In this document: positions 7,034 through 17,300 of the stretch, one piece after another | Position numbering within the stretch: position 1 is the stretch's first letter | Layout of the letters: the number at the start of each line of letters is the position of its first letter | Origin: Tenacibaculum soleae | GTDB taxonomy: Bacteria; Bacteroidota; Bacteroidia; Flavobacteriales; Flavobacteriaceae | Assembly: GCF_001693415.1 (NCBI RefSeq) | Contig: NZ_MAKX01000024.1 | Location: forward strand, 145,303-209,302 | Reading direction: 5' to 3' | DNA: 64,000 bases | The notes under the pieces: model-generated | The model's database searches: none | Seen by the model: only the letters and a program-made list of their open reading frames with translations | What the model was told of the DNA's origin: nothing | Program-made: the position numbers and the translations under genes

Positions 7034-8353
7034 ATGAAGCAATACAAAACATACAAAGATTCTGGTGTCGAATGGATTGGTGAAGTTCCAGATTCTTGGG
7101 AGTCATGGAAAATAAGTCACGCATTTAAAAAAGTTGGTAGTGGTACAACTCCACAATCTGGAAATCCAATTTATTACGAAAATGGTACAATTAATTGGTT
7201 AAATACAGGAGATTTAAATGATGGAATATTATATTCTTGTGCAAAAAAAGTAACACCAAAAGCATTAGAAGATAATTCTTCTTTAAAGTTATTTCCTAAA
7301 GGCTCTTTGGTTATTGCTATGTATGGGGCTACTATAGGAAAGACAGCTTTACTTCAATTTGAAACGACTACAAATCAAGCTTGTTGTGTATTTAATGAGT
7401 CTAATATAATTGATATTCATTTTTTACAATATTGGTTTAAAGGAAATAAAGAACATATAATTAATTTAGCTATTGGAGGGGGACAGCCTAATATAAGTCA
7501 AGATATTTTAAAAGGTATTAGACTTTATTGCCCAAGTAAAGAAGAACAAACCCAAATAGCCAATTACCTCAACCACAAAACAGCACAATTAGATAGTTTA
7601 ATAGCTAAAAAAGAGCAGTTAATAAGCTTATTACAAGAAGAGCGCACGGCAATGATTAATCAAGCGGTTACCAAAGGACTCAATACAAATGTGCCCATGA
7701 AAGATTCGGGTATTGAGTGGCTGGGTGAGATTCCAGCGCATTGGGAGGTGAAAAAATTGAAATATTTTGCAAATGTTGTATTAGGTAAAATGTTAACCAA
7801 TGAGGATAAGGGAGATTATGAATTAAAACCATATTTACGAGCTAAAAATGTAGAATGGAATACTCCTAATGTAGAAGATGTAAAAAAAATGTGGTTTTCT
7901 AAATCGGAATTGGAAAAATACAGAATTCTTAAAAATGACTTATTAGTTAGTGAAGGTGGTGAAGTTGGCAGAACTTGTATATGGAATGATGAACTAAATG
8001 AGTGTTATATCCAAAATTCTGTTCATAAGGTTACTTTTAAAAACATTACTAATTCTCATTATTTTTTAAGTCAATTTATTTTATTTGGCGAAAAAGGTCA
8101 TTTTGATGCAATAGTAAACAGAATTAGTATAGCTCACTTGACTAAGGAAAAATTAAGTGCAGTTACTTTTGTTTATCCTCCGTTAAAGGAACAAGAAAAA
8201 ATTAATGAGTTTATAGAAATTGAATTTGAAAGAATTAGCACAGTAATTTCAAAAACTCAACAAGAAATCGACTTACTAAAAGAATACAAAACCGCATTAA
8301 TTAGCGAAGTAGTTACAGGAAAAGTAGATGTTAGAGAAGAAGTTTTGAATTAA
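7034..8353 (+). CDS. hsdS: Type I restriction-modification system, specificity subunit HsdS
   Basis: Protein of 439 aa with the two-TRD layout. The entry motif DSGVEWIGEVPDSW opens TRD1, and a related copy (DSGIEWLGEIPAHW, near residue 222) opens TRD2. Each TRD is followed by a helical conserved region: EEQTQIANYLNHKTAQLDSL in the centre, then the matching KEQEKINEFIEIEF and LLKEYKTALISEVVTGK at the end. These helices set the spacing between half-sites and dock two HsdM copies. Length and both spacers are complete, so the subunit should be functional. No second or silent hsdS copy is visible in the window. Confidence 0.95.
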   Translation: MKQYKTYKDSGVEWIGEVPDSWESWKISHAFKKVGSGTTPQSGNPIYYENGTINWLNTGDLNDGILYSCAKKVTPKALEDNSSLKLFPKGSLVIAMYGATIGKTALLQFETTTNQACCVFNESNIIDIHFLQYWFKGNKEHIINLAIGGGQPNISQDILKGIRLYCPSKEEQTQIANYLNHKTAQLDSLIAKKEQLISLLQEERTAMINQAVTKGLNTNVPMKDSGIEWLGEIPAHWEVKKLKYFANVVLGKMLTNEDKGDYELKPYLRAKNVEWNTPNVEDVKKMWFSKSELEKYRILKNDLLVSEGGEVGRTCIWNDELNECYIQNSVHKVTFKNITNSHYFLSQFILFGEKGHFDAIVNRISIAHLTKEKLSAVTFVYPPLKEQEKINEFIEIEFERISTVISKTQQEIDLLKEYKTALISEVVTGKVDVREEVLN

Positions 8354-8363
8354 AAAAAGAGTT

Positions 8364-11300
8364 ATGGCAAAAGGCATACATACAGAATTAACGTTTGAAG
8401 CAGCAATAGAATTATCGTTATTAGAAGATGGCTGTTATGTTAAAGGGCATTCTACAGATTATGATGCAGATTTAGGTGTTTTTCCAAAATACGTTATCGA
8501 GTTTCTTAAAAATTCGCAAGCAAAACAATGGGATAAGCTGGCTAATATTCATAAAGATGCGGTAGAAACAAAGGTTATTCAACGCTTGCTTAAAGAGTTG
8601 GATTCTAAAGGTACGCTGGAGGTTTTGCGTAATGGTTTTACAGATTATGGTGTTAAGTTTAACATGGCGTATTTTCGTCCAGAAAGTAGCTTAAATCCAG
8701 AAGCTGAGGTTTTATATCGTAGCAATCATTTAGCTGTTACAAGGCAGTTGTACTACGAGCGTAATGGTAAGAACTCGCTAGATATGGTGTTAAGTTTAAA
8801 CGGCTTGCCAGTTTCAACAATCGAGCTAAAGAATCAGTTTTCTGGTCAAGATGTTAGCAATGCTAAAAAGCAATATGTTTTTGATAGAGAGCCGAGCGAA
8901 CCGATATTTCAATTTAAAAAGCGTACGTTGGTACATTTTGCTGTAGATGCAGACGAATGCTACATGACCACAAAGCTGGCTGGTAAGAAAACACGCTACT
9001 TGCCTTTTAATTTAGGAGCTAATAACGGAGCTGGAAACCCGCTAAATAAAAATGGGTATCGTACTGAGTATTTATGGGAATACGTTTGGGCTAAAGATAG
9101 CTTTATGGATATTATTGGAAAATTTTTACATTTAGATGTGGAAGTTTACGAGCTAAATGGCGTAAAAAAGAAAAAGGAAACCATGATATTTCCAAGGTTT
9201 CACCAAATGGATGTCGTTCGTAAATTAACTAAAGACGCTAAAACAAAAGGAGCTGGTCAAAATTACTTAATACAGCATTCAGCTGGTTCTGGTAAATCTA
9301 ATTCCATTGCGTGGTTATCTTACCGATTATCAAGTTTACACGATACTCAAAACGAACGAGTATTTGATTCTGTCATTGTTATTACTGATAGAAAAGTATT
9401 AGATAGTCAGTTACAAAACACTATTTATCAATTTGAACACAAACAAGGCGTAGTTCAAAAAATAGATAAAAATTCTCAACAGTTAGCCGATGCTATTACG
9501 GCTGGTTCAAATATTATTATTACTACGTTACAGAAGTTTCCGTTTATTATAGAAAAAATTGGAGAACTAAAAGCTAAAAAATATGCAGTAATTATTGATG
9601 AAGCACATTCTAGCCAAGGAGGTGAAGGAACAAAAAAGCTTAAAGAAGTATTATCTGCAAAGTCATTAGAAGAAGCTGTTTTAGAAGACATGCCTTCTGG
9701 CTTAGATGAAGATGCCGAAGACCAGATACGCAAATCTATGGAAGCTAGAGGAAAACAAGATAACCTTAGTTTTTTCGCATTTACAGCAACTCCAAAAGAC
9801 AAAACAATTCAAGTATTTGGAACTCCAGATAAAGAAGGAATACCAAAACCTTTTCATGTATATAGCATGAAACAAGCTATTGAAGAAGGTTTTATTTTGG
9901 ATGTTCTTAAAAATTATACAACGTATAAAACATACTTTAAGTTATCTAAAGAAATTGAAGACGACCCAAAAGTTAATAAAAAACAAGCAGCCAAAGCAAT
10001 CGGGCGTTTTATGTCTTTACATCCGCATAACTTGGCACAAAAAACCGAAGTAATTATAGAGCATTTCCGACAAGTTGTATCTAAAAAAATTGGAGGGAAA
10101 GCAAAAGCAATGTTGGTAACAGGTTCTAGATTACATGCTGTTCGTTATAAAGAAGAGTTTGATAAATATATTAAAGAGAAAGAATATACTGATATAAAAA
10201 CTGTAGTAGCATTTTCTGGAAAAGTAATATATGATGCGTACCCAGAAGGAGTAACTGAGGTAGAACTAAACGGATTTAAGGAAAAAGAACTGCCTAAAAA
10301 ATTTGCTTCTGATGAATACCAATTACTTTTGGTGGCTGATAAATATCAAACAGGTTTTGACCAGCCGTTATTACATACAATGTATGTAGATAAAAAGTTA
10401 TCTGGAGTAAAATGTGTACAAACATTATCTAGGTTAAACAGAATGCATGCTGGTAAAGAAGATACTTTTATTCTTGATTTTACTAACGATACCGAAGACA
10501 TATTAAACTCTTTTCAACCGTATTACGAACTTACCACAGTAGAAAATACAACAGACCCTAATCAATTATATGATTTAAAATCTGAAATTGAAAAAGGACA
10601 AATTATTTGGGATTCGGAGGTGGATAGTTTTTGTAATGTGTTTTTTAAATCAGCAAAAGCATTATCTGTAAAAGAACAGGGTAAATTAAATGCTTTTGTA
10701 GACCCAGCAGTTGACCGTTTTAAACAACTACCAGAAGAGAACACCAAAGATGATGTAATTGGTACTGAAATTACGCAAGATAATTTTAAACATGCATTAC
10801 AAACCTTTACAAGATTGTATTCATTTTTAACTCAAATAATGCCGTTTAGTGATGTGGAGTTAGAAAAACTATTTACGTATTCTAGATTTTTATTAAAGAA
10901 GCTACCTCGTAAAAATGAAAGTGATAGATTTCAATTAGGCGATGAAGTTTCTTTAGAATATTACAGACTTCAACGTGTAGCAGAACAAAACATTGCTATG
11001 GAGAGCCAAGGTGAATATAGTTTAGAAGTTATGGATGGTGCTGGAATACGCATGAGTAAAGAAGAACAAGAAGCATTATCTGAGATTATTAATGTATTGA
11101 ATAATAGATTCGGTACAGAATTTAATGAAGCCGATAAGTTATTTTTTGACCAAATAGAAGCCGAATTAATTGCTGATAATAAATTATCAGAACAAGCAAA
11201 GAATAACACACTTTCTAATTTTAAGTTTGGTTTTGAAGATGCTTTTATGGATAAGTTAATTGCTAGAATGGAGCAAAATCAAGATATTTTTACCAAAATG

Positions 11301-11375
11301 ATGGATGATAATGATTTTGGTAGTTTGGTGAAAGATTATATGTTAAAGAAGGTTTATGAAAGATTGAATAAGTAA
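8364..11375 (+). CDS. hsdR: Type I restriction-modification system, restriction/translocase subunit HsdR
   Basis: Protein of 1003 aa. The N-terminal PD-(D/E)XK nuclease has D140 in SLDMVLSLNG and E154-K156 in IELKNQ. The SF2 motor follows with Walker A HSAGSGKS (305-312), VIIDEAHSSQGG (Walker B/DEAH), FTATPKD (motif III), a second RecA lobe with TGFDQP and QTLSRLNR (motif VI), and a helical C-terminus for docking to HsdM. It cleaves unmodified DNA after ATP-driven translocation. It starts 10 bp after hsdS. All catalytic motifs are intact, so the operon appears active. Confidence 0.96.
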   Translation: MAKGIHTELTFEAAIELSLLEDGCYVKGHSTDYDADLGVFPKYVIEFLKNSQAKQWDKLANIHKDAVETKVIQRLLKELDSKGTLEVLRNGFTDYGVKFNMAYFRPESSLNPEAEVLYRSNHLAVTRQLYYERNGKNSLDMVLSLNGLPVSTIELKNQFSGQDVSNAKKQYVFDREPSEPIFQFKKRTLVHFAVDADECYMTTKLAGKKTRYLPFNLGANNGAGNPLNKNGYRTEYLWEYVWAKDSFMDIIGKFLHLDVEVYELNGVKKKKETMIFPRFHQMDVVRKLTKDAKTKGAGQNYLIQHSAGSGKSNSIAWLSYRLSSLHDTQNERVFDSVIVITDRKVLDSQLQNTIYQFEHKQGVVQKIDKNSQQLADAITAGSNIIITTLQKFPFIIEKIGELKAKKYAVIIDEAHSSQGGEGTKKLKEVLSAKSLEEAVLEDMPSGLDEDAEDQIRKSMEARGKQDNLSFFAFTATPKDKTIQVFGTPDKEGIPKPFHVYSMKQAIEEGFILDVLKNYTTYKTYFKLSKEIEDDPKVNKKQAAKAIGRFMSLHPHNLAQKTEVIIEHFRQVVSKKIGGKAKAMLVTGSRLHAVRYKEEFDKYIKEKEYTDIKTVVAFSGKVIYDAYPEGVTEVELNGFKEKELPKKFASDEYQLLLVADKYQTGFDQPLLHTMYVDKKLSGVKCVQTLSRLNRMHAGKEDTFILDFTNDTEDILNSFQPYYELTTVENTTDPNQLYDLKSEIEKGQIIWDSEVDSFCNVFFKSAKALSVKEQGKLNAFVDPAVDRFKQLPEENTKDDVIGTEITQDNFKHALQTFTRLYSFLTQIMPFSDVELEKLFTYSRFLLKKLPRKNESDRFQLGDEVSLEYYRLQRVAEQNIAMESQGEYSLEVMDGAGIRMSKEEQEALSEIINVLNNRFGTEFNEADKLFFDQIEAELIADNKLSEQAKNNTLSNFKFGFEDAFMDKLIARMEQNQDIFTKMMDDNDFGSLVKDYMLKKVYERLNK

Positions 11376-11463
11376 GATTATAATTAGATAATAACTTGTA
11401 GCACTTTTAGACTATAGTCTTTTACTAACACAGTTTATAATTAAAAAATAATAGCTAAATCGT

Positions 11464-11471
11464 TACTTTTG
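11464..11471 (+). promoter_or_regulatory. Putative -7 promoter element of the small recombinase gene
   Basis: TACTTTTG at 11464-11471 matches the Bacteroidota -7 consensus TAnnTTTG exactly. No clear -33 TTG is seen at the right distance. The element lies 23 bp before the left arm of the palindrome that overlaps the recombinase start, so the palindrome would lie in the transcribed leader. Confidence 0.4.
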
Positions 11472-11493
11472 TATCATTTTATTTAGCAGTTTA

Positions 11494-11540
11494 AAAATAA
11501 TACACTATCTTTATTGAAAAGCTAGATAATGTATTATTTT
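11494..11540. promoter_or_regulatory. 17-bp-arm inverted repeat overlapping the recombinase start (candidate recombination site/operator)
   Basis: The left arm at 11494-11510 and right arm at 11524-11540 match as inverted repeats at 16 of 17 positions, separated by 13 bp. The recombinase ATG (11529) lies inside the right arm. Small serine resolvases and invertases commonly bind a dyad crossover or res site next to their own gene and autoregulate from it. Alternatively it is a simple operator or a start-occluding RNA hairpin. Confidence 0.5.
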
Positions 11541-12149
11541 TATTCAAGAATTTCTACAGTAGGTCAGAACACAGGTCGCCAGATTACTAATTTTAAATCT
11601 CATGGAGAATTTAAAGCTGAAAATTTATATATAGATAAAGTTCAAGGTAATGTTCCTTTTTTAGAACGTCCAGAAGCTTCAAAGTTATTCGATGCGGTTA
11701 CTGGTCTAAACAAAGAAGAGATTACAATAGTAGTAGATAGTATCGATAGACTTGGTAGAAACTTAATTGACATATTGCATACTATTGAACGATTTACTGA
11801 TAACGGTATCAATCTAAAATCAATTAAAGAAGGCTTTGAAACTTTAATAAATGGTGAAAAAAATCCAATAGCAATGGTCGTGGTTTCTGTAATGGGTTCT
11901 ATTGCCGAAATGGAAAGAAACCGCATAAAAGAACGTACAGCAGAAGGTATTAAAATAGCACAGGCAGAGGGTAAATTTAAAGGTAGAAAGATTGGCTCAA
12001 CTCAATCTAATGCTAGATTATTAGAACGTCACCCAAATATTATTAAAAAACTAAATAAAGGGCTTACAGTTCGTGAAGTAGCTGAAATTGTAGGTAAATC
12101 TACAACTACTGTTGTTAAAGTTAAAAAAGTTTTGGCATTGAATAAATAA
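11529..12149 (+). CDS. Small serine recombinase (resolvase/invertase family)
   Basis: Protein of 206 aa, normal for the Pin/Hin/Tn3-resolvase group. The N-terminal YSRISTVGQ has the catalytic serine (S9). DRLGRNL and the later MGSIAEMERNRIKERT are the conserved arginine-bearing catalytic motifs and E-helix. A C-terminal helix-turn-helix (GLTVREVAEIVGKSTTTVVK) binds the half-site. It catalyses site-specific inversion or resolution. It lies 153 bp after hsdR behind its own probable promoter and a dyad. It may resolve or mobilise the island; a direct role in switching hsdS is not supported by any visible inverted copy. Confidence 0.93.
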   Translation: MYYFYSRISTVGQNTGRQITNFKSHGEFKAENLYIDKVQGNVPFLERPEASKLFDAVTGLNKEEITIVVDSIDRLGRNLIDILHTIERFTDNGINLKSIKEGFETLINGEKNPIAMVVVSVMGSIAEMERNRIKERTAEGIKIAQAEGKFKGRKIGSTQSNARLLERHPNIIKKLNKGLTVREVAEIVGKSTTTVVKVKKVLALNK

Positions 12150-12150
12150 T

Positions 12151-12179
12151 AAATGGAATCACTTTTTATGATTCCATTT
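12151..12179. terminator. Bidirectional terminator hairpin
   Basis: AAATGGAATCA (12151-12161) and TGATTCCATTT (12169-12179) form a perfect 11-bp stem with a 7-nt loop. It lies between the stops of the convergent recombinase (12149) and lipoprotein (12189) genes, with A/T runs on both sides. Confidence 0.65.
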
Positions 12180-12188
12180 ATTTATATT

Positions 12189-12680
12189 TTAATAATCAGT
12201 TAAATTACCATCATAAATTCCTGTAACAGAAATCCCATCTTGATTAATACAATCAATAGTAATTTTGTAGTTGTTATTGTTTTTTTCAATTATAACTGTT
12301 CCACTAACAATTTCACCTTCAATCTCTTCAAAATTATTAGATGTAAATTGATTATTTTGAACAAAATAATCACCATTATAAAAAGTGCCATTTTCACGTG
12401 ATAAAGAATGATTAAAAGTATGCACTCCATCATCTAAACTTGTTCCGTTAGAATTATACATGCTAAAGCTTAAATGTAAACCTTCTCCATGTTCAAAATA
12501 AGAATTAGCCATTAACTCGATATAAAAATTATTCTCATTTATATTTCCCATTGAGAAAATAGAAATATTATAATCTTCATTGTTAATTGTTATTTTATTT
12601 TCATTATTACCAATTCCATCATCAGATGAACATGATAATAATGTAAATGCTGTTACAAAAAGTATTATTATTTTTTTCAT
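12189..12680 (-). CDS. Hypothetical lipoprotein (163 aa)
   Basis: The N-terminus MKKIIILFVTAFTLLSCSS is a lipoprotein signal with lipidated Cys17, followed by an acidic linker (SDDGIGNNEN). The body is beta-rich and polar, with motifs such as GEIVSGTVIIEKNNNNYKITI, which resembles small Bacteroidota lipoproteins that store or shed as surface beta-sandwiches. No specific family is recognised. It is last in a three-gene minus-strand run behind the FG-GAP lipoprotein (18-bp gap), so the two are probably co-expressed at the cell envelope. Confidence 0.7.
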   Translation of the reverse strand: MKKIIILFVTAFTLLSCSSDDGIGNNENKITINNEDYNISIFSMGNINENNFYIELMANSYFEHGEGLHLSFSMYNSNGTSLDDGVHTFNHSLSRENGTFYNGDYFVQNNQFTSNNFEEIEGEIVSGTVIIEKNNNNYKITIDCINQDGISVTGIYDGNLTDY

Positions 12681-12698
12681 GATATATTCTTTTATTTA

Positions 12699-14045
12699 TT
12701 AATAACAAAAATTAGAACTAAAGATATTTGCAGCTCCATAATAACCAAATACAGGACTTCCGCCATTTTTAGAAGCACCTACAAATAATTCCATACCATT
12801 ATCTGAATCGTAGTTTCCTTCTTTTATATAATAAACAACACCTATTTTATCATATTTATCATGATTACTCCATTTTACACCTTGACTTTCATTATGTAGG
12901 ATAGATAAGCCAGCAGAAGTATTAAAAACTATATCCTTAAAAGAATCATTATCAACATCAATTGAAACAATATCATAAGTAGTCAAATATATATCTTCTT
13001 CTATAGGTAATTCTACTCGTAATTCTTGATAACCTCCATCTAGTATAGATTTATTATTACTTAATAATATATAAACGTTAGGTACTCTAATCTGGTTGTT
13101 AGAAATATCAGAAGAGGGAGGTTTAGAAGTACCCACAATTAAATCTTTATAGCCGTCTTTATTCAAATCAGTTAAATCACCTAGTGAACCTCTCATTTCA
13201 TTTGCTAACATACTTTCATCATTAAAAGAAAACTGTTTTTTTGAGAAAGTATTTGAACCTTCATTTATATATAATGTTGTTCTACCAGTAGTCCAATTTG
13301 CAGATGCTCCTTCAATGGTTAAAATATCCATATCTCCATCATTTTCAAAATCTACTAACTCCATAAAATGAGAAGAGCCGTTAATCGATTGAATATTAAA
13401 ATTTGAATTACCCTCATTAATAAATAAATCCATATTATTATTAATAAAATCTATATCTCCATCATTATCAAAATCCGAACTAACAAGACTATAAGATATT
13501 CCATAAGAATGAGGTCTTGGGTCGCTTTTTGTTGAGTATGATTTAATAATATTGAAATCTGAAAAACTGTTTCCTAAATTTTTAAACCACCCCACTTTAC
13601 TTAAATCCGTAGAATAAGCACTACAATTAACATAACTAGTAAAAATAATATCAAGATTTCCATCATTATCAATGTCTCCAACCTCAAGAGTTGCTATTGT
13701 TTTGTTATCACAAGGAGAAGCCCAGTTTGTAGTTTTATATTCTTTGAGTAGCTCTTTATTATAAATTTTATTACCATCATTCCTATATAAAAAAAAGCTA
13801 TTTCTATTTTCATAAGATATTATATCAATATCTCCATCATTATCAAAATCTATTGGTTTTGAACTATAAGATGATTCCCCAATTTTGCACACAGATGAAA
13901 TGTTAAAGTCATTATTGTTTTCGAACGGATTATCTATATTATCACCATCTTCTATTGGATTGTCATCAGAAATATCCTCTTGGATAGTCGATGAACAAGA
14001 TATGATAGTATAAATACATATCATTATTATGAATATATTTTTCAT
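12699..14045 (-). CDS. FG-GAP/VCBS-repeat lipoprotein (448 aa)
   Basis: The signal peptide ends in a lipobox (IYTIISC, Cys17) and an Asp/Asn-rich linker follows. The body carries repeated Ca-binding-like DxDxDGDxD loops (for example DFDNDGDIDIISYENRNSFF and DIDNDGNLDIIF), typical of FG-GAP/VCBS beta-propellers with integrin-alpha-like folds. Such proteins sit on the outer membrane and bind ligands or partners. The start is 1 bp from the stop of the upstream 105-aa gene, showing an operon. Ligand unknown. Confidence 0.85.
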   Translation of the reverse strand: MKNIFIIMICIYTIISCSSTIQEDISDDNPIEDGDNIDNPFENNNDFNISSVCKIGESSYSSKPIDFDNDGDIDIISYENRNSFFLYRNDGNKIYNKELLKEYKTTNWASPCDNKTIATLEVGDIDNDGNLDIIFTSYVNCSAYSTDLSKVGWFKNLGNSFSDFNIIKSYSTKSDPRPHSYGISYSLVSSDFDNDGDIDFINNNMDLFINEGNSNFNIQSINGSSHFMELVDFENDGDMDILTIEGASANWTTGRTTLYINEGSNTFSKKQFSFNDESMLANEMRGSLGDLTDLNKDGYKDLIVGTSKPPSSDISNNQIRVPNVYILLSNNKSILDGGYQELRVELPIEEDIYLTTYDIVSIDVDNDSFKDIVFNTSAGLSILHNESQGVKWSNHDKYDKIGVVYYIKEGNYDSDNGMELFVGASKNGGSPVFGYYGAANIFSSNFCY

Positions 14046-14046
14046 G

Positions 14047-14364
14047 TTAAAATTTAAGTTTGATAAGTGTGTCCATATATTTGTTAAACCATTCTTTACT
14101 TATATCTACTACTTTAGCCTCACTGTTTTCATTAGGTTCATACATACCACTTATGTATACATGACACTTTAAAAAAGTTATAAGGTTATTATGTTGATAG
14201 TCTTTAGAGTAAGTAAAATAATGATGGTTCTGTTTATACTCAAACTCTGGAAAAGGAATAATCATATCTTTAGAAGCATATTTAGCCTCTAATTCTTCAT
14301 TTAAAATATTTATTACTTTGTTAAAATTTACTTGTTCAGTCATATTTGTTTTTTTATTTAACAA
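14047..14364 (-). CDS. Hypothetical cytoplasmic protein (about 98-105 aa)
   Basis: A soluble, acidic protein without signal peptide, and no recognised family. The start is uncertain: ATG at 14364 gives 105 aa, while an internal ATG at 14343 (MTEQVNFNKV) gives 98 aa and a more natural N-terminus. It is the first gene of the minus-strand run leading into two lipoproteins. It follows the LytS-type kinase gene on the same strand after a short gap, so it may belong to the same transcription unit or be its target. Confidence 0.6.
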   Translation of the reverse strand: MLNKKTNMTEQVNFNKVINILNEELEAKYASKDMIIPFPEFEYKQNHHYFTYSKDYQHNNLITFLKCHVYISGMYEPNENSEAKVVDISKEWFNKYMDTLIKLKF

Positions 14365-14391
14365 AGAAAAACAAATAAAAGAGCTGTTTTT

Positions 14392-17300
14392 TTACAAATT
14401 ATTTTGCGTTGTATTTTTTAAAGTAATCGTTACAATTGTTCCTTTTAAAGCAGATGAAGTAATTGAAAAGGAATCAGAAGGTAAGTTTAATAATTGTAGT
14501 CGTTCGTTTACTAATTTAATTCCTTTAGATTGATGTTCAGCTATATTTAAATTACTATTAAACCCTTTACCATTATCAATTATACTACAAATTAGAAAAT
14601 CGTTTTTTTGATTAAAATCAATAGTTAATTTAGAATTATTAGAATTATTATTAAAAGCATGTTTAAACACATTTTCTATAATTGGTTGTAATAACATAGG
14701 AGGAATAGTAGTAGTATTTACATCAATATTATTAAATTTTATTTTGATGTCAATTTTATTTTGAAAGCGTAAATTTTCAAGTTCTATGTATGTTTTTAAA
14801 TAACTAATTTCTTCTGCTAGAGAAATGTATTGATGTGATGAATTATGAAGTGTTTTACGAATCAATTTTGAGAACTCACCCATATATTTTAATGAATTAT
14901 CAATATCATTATCAATGATGAAATTTTGAATAGAGTTCATTGCATTAAAAATAAAATGCGGATTCATTTGACTTTGCAATGCCTCTATTTTAGTTTCTGA
15001 AACACGTTTGTAAATATCTTGTTTAAGCTGTTGTTCTTTTTTAATTCTATTGATTTTGTGCTTATAAAACAGATAAAAACTAAATAATACAATACCTAAA
15101 AAGAGACTAATAAACCACCAAGTTTTCCAAAAAGGAGGGTTAATAGTTACTTTTAATAAACTATTAGTATAAGTTTTACCATTGCTATAATCTTTTATCT
15201 CTCCAGTAATATTATAGTTGCCATTACTTAAATAGTTTAATCGCACTGTATTTTTATTACTCCACTGACTCCAATCGTTATTCGATACTTTATATCGGTA
15301 TTTTAGTTTGTTTGGATACGGATGGTTGTTTATACTATAGTTAAACGAAATTGTGTTTTGATTATAAGGTAACTCAATTGACTCTTTAGTGTATTGAAAC
15401 CAATTGTAATTTGAAGAATCAATATTTTTATAATTTACTTTAATGTTTGAAACATTAAACTCATGATATTCAGCATTAAGATTATTAATAATAGTATCCA
15501 AATTAATTTCATAATATCCTTTATCTGTACCTACTAATAATTTATTGTCGGTTACAGTTGCTGAGCTAAAAAATTTATTTGTAATTCCTTGTTCTTCATC
15601 TAAGAAAATAATTGAATCATTTTTATATAAATTAATTCCTTTTTCTGTTCCAATAATTAGATGTTCTTTATAAGTTTTTAAAAACAAGATGGTGTTTCCA
15701 ACTATTTCTTTATTTTTAATTGTGTTTATTATTTTAAAACTATCATTTGGTTCTGTTATAAAAACAGTGCCTCTAGTATTTGCTATAACTAACTGTTTTT
15801 TATTATTAACTACAGAGTATGTTAATTCCTTTTCACTCCAAATACTATCTTGTAAATAGGAAGTAAACTGTTCCTTTTTGTATTGATATAAACCAGAGAA
15901 CTTGGAAGAAAAATATAACTTATTATCAATCTTATTTATTGAAATAATATCTCTTGGATTATTTTTATGACTAAGTTCAAAAACAATGCTTTTAGTATTC
16001 ATTCCAATATTATCTATGGCATAAACCTGTGAATATGGTCTTTGAAAAAAAGCATTGTATTTAGAAGTAAAATAAAAAGCATTGGTATAAATAGGAAAGT
16101 AACTTTCTAATTTATTAGAATTAGATAATTTATAAAGACCAATTGTGGTATTAATCCAAATTTCATTGTTATAATTTTTTATACTTAACAACTCTAAATC
16201 GTTAAAGCTATTACCTTGAAAATGCCCACTAAAACCTTCGTTAAACAATAACTTCTTATTTTTATAATAAGCTTTAAATTTTGAATAGAATTCTAATTTA
16301 GAAATATGAAACTTGTTTTTTTTTGATTCTATAACTAATCCTTTTTTTGTAAGAAAAAACGCTTCATTTTCTTTAGTTTGAATGTCAATAGTATTTTTTA
16401 TATTATTATAAAAACGAACCTTTTTTGATAGATTAACTTTATAAATTCCTTTATCTAAAGTTCCAATTAATAAATTATTATTGTTTTTATCATATTCTAA
16501 ACACCATTGTTTAGTACTTTTTATATTGAATGTATTGTTTTCTTTTACAATAGATTTGTTGTCTATTTTAAATACTCCACCTGTAGGATAATTAATACCA
16601 TCTGCAACTCCGTAGATATTTTGGTTTTTGTCAAATATAAAGTCCCAAAAAACACTATTTCCAAACTCACTATTTGGTTTAATTCCGCTTATGTAATCTA
16701 GAATGTTGAACTTTTTTATCGATTGATTTTTATGAGCGAATCCATCAAAACTTACCAGAATAGAATTTTTGTTTTTGAAAATAGAAAAAACTGAATCATA
16801 GTTATGATGTAAAAAAACTAATTGATTTTTAACTTCATCATATTTCCATAAGCCACTTCGATACGTTTGAATATATACTTCATTCTTGTAAGAAAAGAAA
16901 TCCATAATTTGAAACGAATTATCTGCTTTATCTGTTACATTTTTAATTTCTTTGGAATTAATATCAATAACTGACAATCCATTTTTAGTACCAATAAAAA
17001 CCTTTTGGTTATGGTAAAATATCTTACGAACATAATTGTTTACTAAACCGTTGTTAGTGTTATAAACAGAGAAACCGTTACCATTATAAAAAGTTAAACC
17101 ACCACCATAACTACCAAGCCATAAATTATTATTACTATCTTCTTCAATAGCCCAACAGTTATTATGAGCTAAACCATCTTCTTTATAAAAATTAGAGATT
17201 TTATTGTTTTCTATTTTAGAAACTCCAGCACCTGTACCAACCCACAAAATACCTCTGCTATCTTTTTTTAATGAATAAATACTGTTGCTTGGTAATCCAT

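Noticed and set aside
7034-8353. Phase-variable hsdS switched by the nearby serine recombinase
   Set aside because: The hsdS gene is complete and there is no second hsdS or silent TRD in inverted orientation in the window. The related motifs at the start and centre are direct, as in any two-TRD HsdS.
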